Source of the DNA: Ilyonectria destructans | Taxonomy: Eukaryota > Ascomycota > Sordariomycetes > Hypocreales > Nectriaceae | Assembly: GCA_020740775.1 (NCBI GenBank) | Contig: JAHEWK010000001.1 | Location: 3,658,001-3,722,000 of the forward strand | Direction of reading: 5' to 3' | DNA: 64,000 nt | Shown: positions 63,748-64,000 of the stretch, piece after piece | Position numbering within the stretch: the first letter of the stretch is position 1 | How the letters are laid out: every line of letters starts with the position of its first letter | Notes under the pieces: model-generated | The model's database searches: none | The model's input: the letters and a program-made list of their open reading frames with translations, nothing else | Told to the model about the DNA's origin: nothing | Program-made: the position numbers and the translations under genes

Positions 63748-64000
63748 TCAAGTTCTCACGGTACAAGTATTCGGGTGCAAACTTTCTGCGTCCCACTGTA
63801 CAAGCAACATTGAGTCGGGCTCCGAGCATGCGGTGAGGCTTTCGACAAGAAAGGTGAGGCAACCGGCAGACTTGACAAGTATACGATCAGCCACGATTGA
63901 TGTCACACTCTCACTATAAGCGATTCTGTCGATCCGTAATGGTGGCAATGCATTTCCCAGCGCCTCAGCCGGATAGCCACGCACTGTCATACAAGCCTCG
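63748..64000 (-). CDS. Possible 3' end of a gene that continues past the right edge
   Basis: A minus-strand frame is open from the window edge to the stop at 63750-63748, at least 83 codons. It has phrases such as LPPLRIDRIAYSESVTSIVA and SAGCLTFLVESLTACSEPDS. The composition is protein-like and the frame has no stop across the edge. An ATG at 63990 is internal or a start. No family is recognised, and chance openness is quite possible. Confidence 0.25.
   Translation of the reverse strand, partial: EACMTVRGYPAEALGNALPPLRIDRIAYSESVTSIVADRILVKSAGCLTFLVESLTACSEPDSMLLVQWDAESLHPNTCTVRT

Overview
The window is chromosomal DNA of a filamentous ascomycete (Pezizomycotina, most likely a Sordariomycete). 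The reasons are short spliceosomal introns (about 47-116 nt, one of 431 nt) with GTAAGT-like donors and CTAAC-like branch sites, GC-rich codon use, a nuclear tRNA-Ile with an intron after the anticodon, HET and 2EXR family genes, and GPI-anchored secreted proteins. The species cannot be fixed from sequence alone. Genes lie on both strands without operons, and several gaps of 2-4 kb are rich in simple repeats.

Layout. 0-5 kb: the 3' end of a Sec20 t-SNARE gene facing a three-exon methionine-salvage gene (MtnB type). 5-16 kb: a small secreted CX3C GPI protein, calnexin, mitochondrial methylmalonate-semialdehyde dehydrogenase and an F-box protein. 16-25 kb: a phenol-2-monooxygenase-type FAD enzyme, a 3.8 kb repeat-rich gap, a membrane-associated short-chain dehydrogenase and a secreted repeat-bearing GPI protein. 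26-31 kb: a bifunctional pseudouridine-degrading enzyme followed by Utp18 of the U3 processome. 31-35 kb: an accessory-looking block of a 2EXR protein, tRNA-Ile(AAU) and a HET-domain gene with an in-frame 18-bp minisatellite. 35-43 kb: a long promoter region with two G-rich arrays, then a 1319-residue conserved protein of unknown function. 43-49 kb: a frameshifted short-chain dehydrogenase pseudogene, the GINS subunit Sld5, a repeat-bearing gap, an Rds1-like ferritin-fold protein and a FAR-17a/AIG1-like membrane protein. 50-62 kb: a WD40-cyclophilin, DAHP synthase, a C2H2 zinc-finger protein, a four-helix membrane protein, Nar1, a SUZ-domain protein and a probable 69-residue gene. 62-64 kb: no clear gene, AT-rich in part, with one open frame running off the right edge.

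Most genes are housekeeping: ER traffic and folding (Sec20, calnexin), amino-acid and nucleoside metabolism (MtnB type, MMSDH, DAHP synthase, pseudouridine enzyme), ribosome and RNA work (Utp18, WD40-cyclophilin, SUZ), DNA replication (Sld5) and Fe-S assembly (Nar1). They do not form one pathway, and I see no metabolite cluster, CRISPR array or intact transposon. I did not find a convincing wholly new system. The items most worth following are the repeat array inside the HET domain, the pseudogene with compensating frameshifts, the CX3C-patterned secreted protein, the G-rich promoter arrays and the promoter motifs that match their genes' functions (CPC1 sites at DAHP synthase, telobox at Utp18).
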